Source: Flavobacteriaceae bacterium
GTDB lineage: Bacteria > Bacteroidota > Bacteroidia > Flavobacteriales > Flavobacteriaceae
Reading direction: 5' to 3'
Assembly: GCA_016649715.1 (NCBI GenBank)
Contig: JAENXC010000002.1
Coordinates: 1-64,000, forward strand
Length of the DNA stretch: 64,000 nt
Positions 62,558-64,000 of this stretch are shown piece by piece. The first letter of the stretch is position 1. The number at the start of each line of letters is the position of its first letter. The notes under the pieces were generated by a model. The model did no database searches. It had not been told where the DNA came from and was given only the letters and a program-made list of their open reading frames with translations. Both the position numbers and the translations under genes were made by a program.

Positions 62558-63646
62558 ATGAAGGCTGTTTTTGCAATTTTTCTGATTTCTCACGGACTGA
62601 TTCATATAATGGGGTTTTTAAAAGCATTCGGCTTTGCTGAAATTCCGCAACTATCACACACCTTTTCAAAACCGATTGGGCTTTTGTGGCTCGCGATTAC
62701 TTTTGCTTTTATGATTGTAGCCGTAATTTTTCTACTGAAGAACAATCTCTGGTTTTGGGTGGCAATGGTTGTGGCATTTGTTTCGCAAGTATTGATTTTT
62801 ATGAATTGGCAGGATGCAAAATTTGGCACCATTGCCAATTTGATTGTTTTGATAGTTGCGCTTGTGGCAATGGCGAACTGGAATTTTGAAAGAAAATATA
62901 GAAATGATGTTTCCGATGCTTTTAAAAAGGTAACCTTTTCCGAAGAAATAATTTCCGAAAAAGACATTGTAAATCTTCCTGTTCTCGTTCAAAAATATTT
63001 GAAATACGTCGGGGTGCTCGGCAAGCCCAAAATTGAAACTGTTAAAGCTATTTTTAAAGGCGAAATGCGCGAAAAAGGAAAGGATTGGTTTACTTTCTCA
63101 TAGGAACAATATAACTTTTTTGAAAATCCATCCCGTTTGTTTTTTATGAAAGCGAATTTTAAAGGCCTGCCAACCCAAGGTTATCATTGTTATAAAGACG
63201 GAAAAGCTTCGATGCTCATAAAACTTTTGTCTCTTTTTCCAGTAGTAGATATAAAGAAGCCTGAAATGTTCAAAACAGAAACCGTAACCTTTTTTAATGA
63301 TATGTGTCTTTTTGCCCCTGCGGCTTTGATTGATGAAAAAATTGAATGGGAAACTATTGATGATACTTCCGTAAAAGCAATCTTCACCAATGGGGGTACA
63401 ACCATTTCGGCGACCTTGTTTTTCGACGAAAACGGCCAACTGGTCAATTTTGTTTCCGAAGATAGGATGGATGTGAATTCAAACAGAAAAATTCCGTTTT
63501 CAACACCGATAACAAAATATGGGAACATCAATGGGTATAATTTGCCAGTTGCTGCTGATGTCGTATGGCATTTTCCCGATGGCGATTTTGTGTATGGGAA
63601 GTTTTATTTGCAGGACGTTCAGTATAATTTGAAAAATTCAGATTGA
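62558..63646 (+). pseudogene. DUF6544-like membrane protein interrupted by an in-frame TAG
   Basis: A 362-codon frame broken at codon 182 by TAG (63101-63103). Upstream: four membrane segments (MKAVFAIFLISHGLIHIMGF, LLWLAITFAFMIVAVIFLL, FWVAMVVAFVSQVLIFM, IANLIVLIVALVAMANW), then VLVQKYLKYVGVLGKPKIETVKAIFKG. Downstream, in the same frame: EQYNFFENPSRLFFMKANFKGLPTQGYHCY, a soluble beta-rich domain ending YNLKNSD. Domain continuity on both sides shows one original gene; the family name is from memory. CAG to TAG would explain it. The downstream part could be translated alone from an inner start, but without its membrane anchor. Confidence 0.8.
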
Positions 63647-63650
63647 AAAA

Positions 63651-63998
63651 ATGCCTGATTCAAACAAAATTAAAATTATATTAATAAAAAGCATTCACAC
63701 CGCTATTTGGCTGTTTTTCAACGTGGTCATTTTCTATCTGTTGTATGCCGCCATTGCTGACAAAATTGATATATGGGTTTGGATATGCATCGGGCTGGTA
63801 TTAATGGAAGGGTTGATATTGCTCGCTTTTAAAATGTTTTGCCCGCTCACGATCCTGGCGCGAAAATATTCCAGTTCAACGAAAAATAATTTTGATATTT
63901 TTCTTCCGAATTGGTTGGCAAAATATAACAAATTGATTTATACAACCATCTTTGCAATAGCAGTTACTATTTTGATTTACAGGTTGCTATCAACTTGA
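63651..63998 (+). CDS. Small integral membrane protein of unknown function
   Basis: Not recognised with confidence. 115 residues with three hydrophobic segments: AIWLFFNVVIFYLLYAAIA, WVWICIGLVLMEGLILLAF and IYTTIFAIAVTILIYRLLS. Between the last two is a conserved-looking loop MFCPLTILARKYSSSTKNNFDIFLPNWL, where CPLT followed by Arg recalls DUF2784-type proteins. It starts 4 bases after the interrupted gene, so the two were one operon, and its stop is 2 bases before the window end. Confidence 0.65.
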   Translation: MPDSNKIKIILIKSIHTAIWLFFNVVIFYLLYAAIADKIDIWVWICIGLVLMEGLILLAFKMFCPLTILARKYSSSTKNNFDIFLPNWLAKYNKLIYTTIFAIAVTILIYRLLST

Positions 63999-64000
63999 AG

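Noticed and set aside
42646-63103. Genome-wide reassignment of TAG to an amino acid
   Set aside because: TAG ends several intact, normal-length genes here (cupredoxin, TonB receptor, threonine aldolase, nicotinamidase), so it is a working stop codon.
1-64000. CRISPR array, insertion sequence or prophage
   Set aside because: No regularly spaced repeats, transposase, integrase or phage structural genes are visible; the HigB-type toxin alone does not indicate a prophage.

Overview
The window looks like chromosomal DNA of a Flavobacteriia member (Bacteroidota, probably Flavobacteriaceae); I cannot name the genus. Supporting signs are low GC, a flavobacterial-type 5S rRNA, type IX secretion (T9SS) C-terminal sorting domains, TonB receptors with STN and carboxypeptidase-regulatory domains, DUF4249, DUF4142 and DUF5683 proteins, the parA-parB-DUF5683-dapB-lepB gene order, and repeated use of the Bacteroidota -10 element TAnnTTTG. 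Most of it is housekeeping sequence. There is no CRISPR array, insertion sequence, prophage or convincing tRNA.

Layout. 1-135: the 5S gene at the end of an rRNA operon. 170-1065: an odd segment with a truncated triosephosphate isomerase read from an extended TATAAT promoter, a perfect 32-bp palindrome and two hairpin repeats foreign to this group; it is either a chimeric join or acquired DNA. 1121-6999: a T9SS-exported FG-GAP protein, a ZIP transporter, two methyltransferases, a cupredoxin and a DUF4142 protein. 7215-13675: a four-gene outer-membrane cluster (unknown secreted protein, TonB receptor, DUF4249 lipoprotein, and a plug-like protein without a barrel). 13775-22923: prfB with its programmed frameshift, threonine aldolase, the NAD-salvage pair pncB/pncA, an M1-like pseudopeptidase fused to a barrel, and a LOG-family protein. 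23012-36800: uvrA, gamma-glutamyltransferase, ACP phosphodiesterase, an acyltransferase, glmM, a HigB/HigA-type toxin-antitoxin pair with a palindromic operator, an LpxL-type acyltransferase, a rhomboid protease, a SIMPL protein and a TlpA-type thioredoxin. 37251-49160: a DEAD-box helicase with a long leader, a GNAT acetyltransferase, a secreted hydrolase, a 2H phosphoesterase, a DECR-like SDR, and parAB-DUF5683-dapB-lepB. 49224-64000: a sugar dehydrogenase, the CHAT/double-hydrolase locus, an acyl-CoA (probably propionyl-CoA) carboxylase operon, a P-type ATPase and a broken membrane gene.

The best candidate for an undescribed system is 50678-56180. It is now two overlapping reading frames, but removing one T from a T5 run at 52713-52717 gives one continuous 1833-residue protein. 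Its order is an N-terminal domain, a first alpha/beta hydrolase (HSRGG), a second LCAT-like lipase (GHSMGG...GDQ...H), a domain resembling the M17 aminopeptidase N-terminus, a CHAT caspase-like protease (GHG...NCC), a helical TPR-like region and a Lys/Pro-rich tail. The frameshift separates the lipase nucleophile from its Asp and His. A protease and two lipase-like folds in one cytoplasmic chain suggest a self-contained, proteolytically controlled lipase, possibly a conflict or cell-death effector; this is inference.

Two other genes carry in-frame TAG codons: a 2H phosphoesterase whose lipoprotein signal has two, and a DUF6544-like membrane protein with one. With the T5 frameshift these are either recent gene decay or sequence errors, and reads over the four positions would decide.
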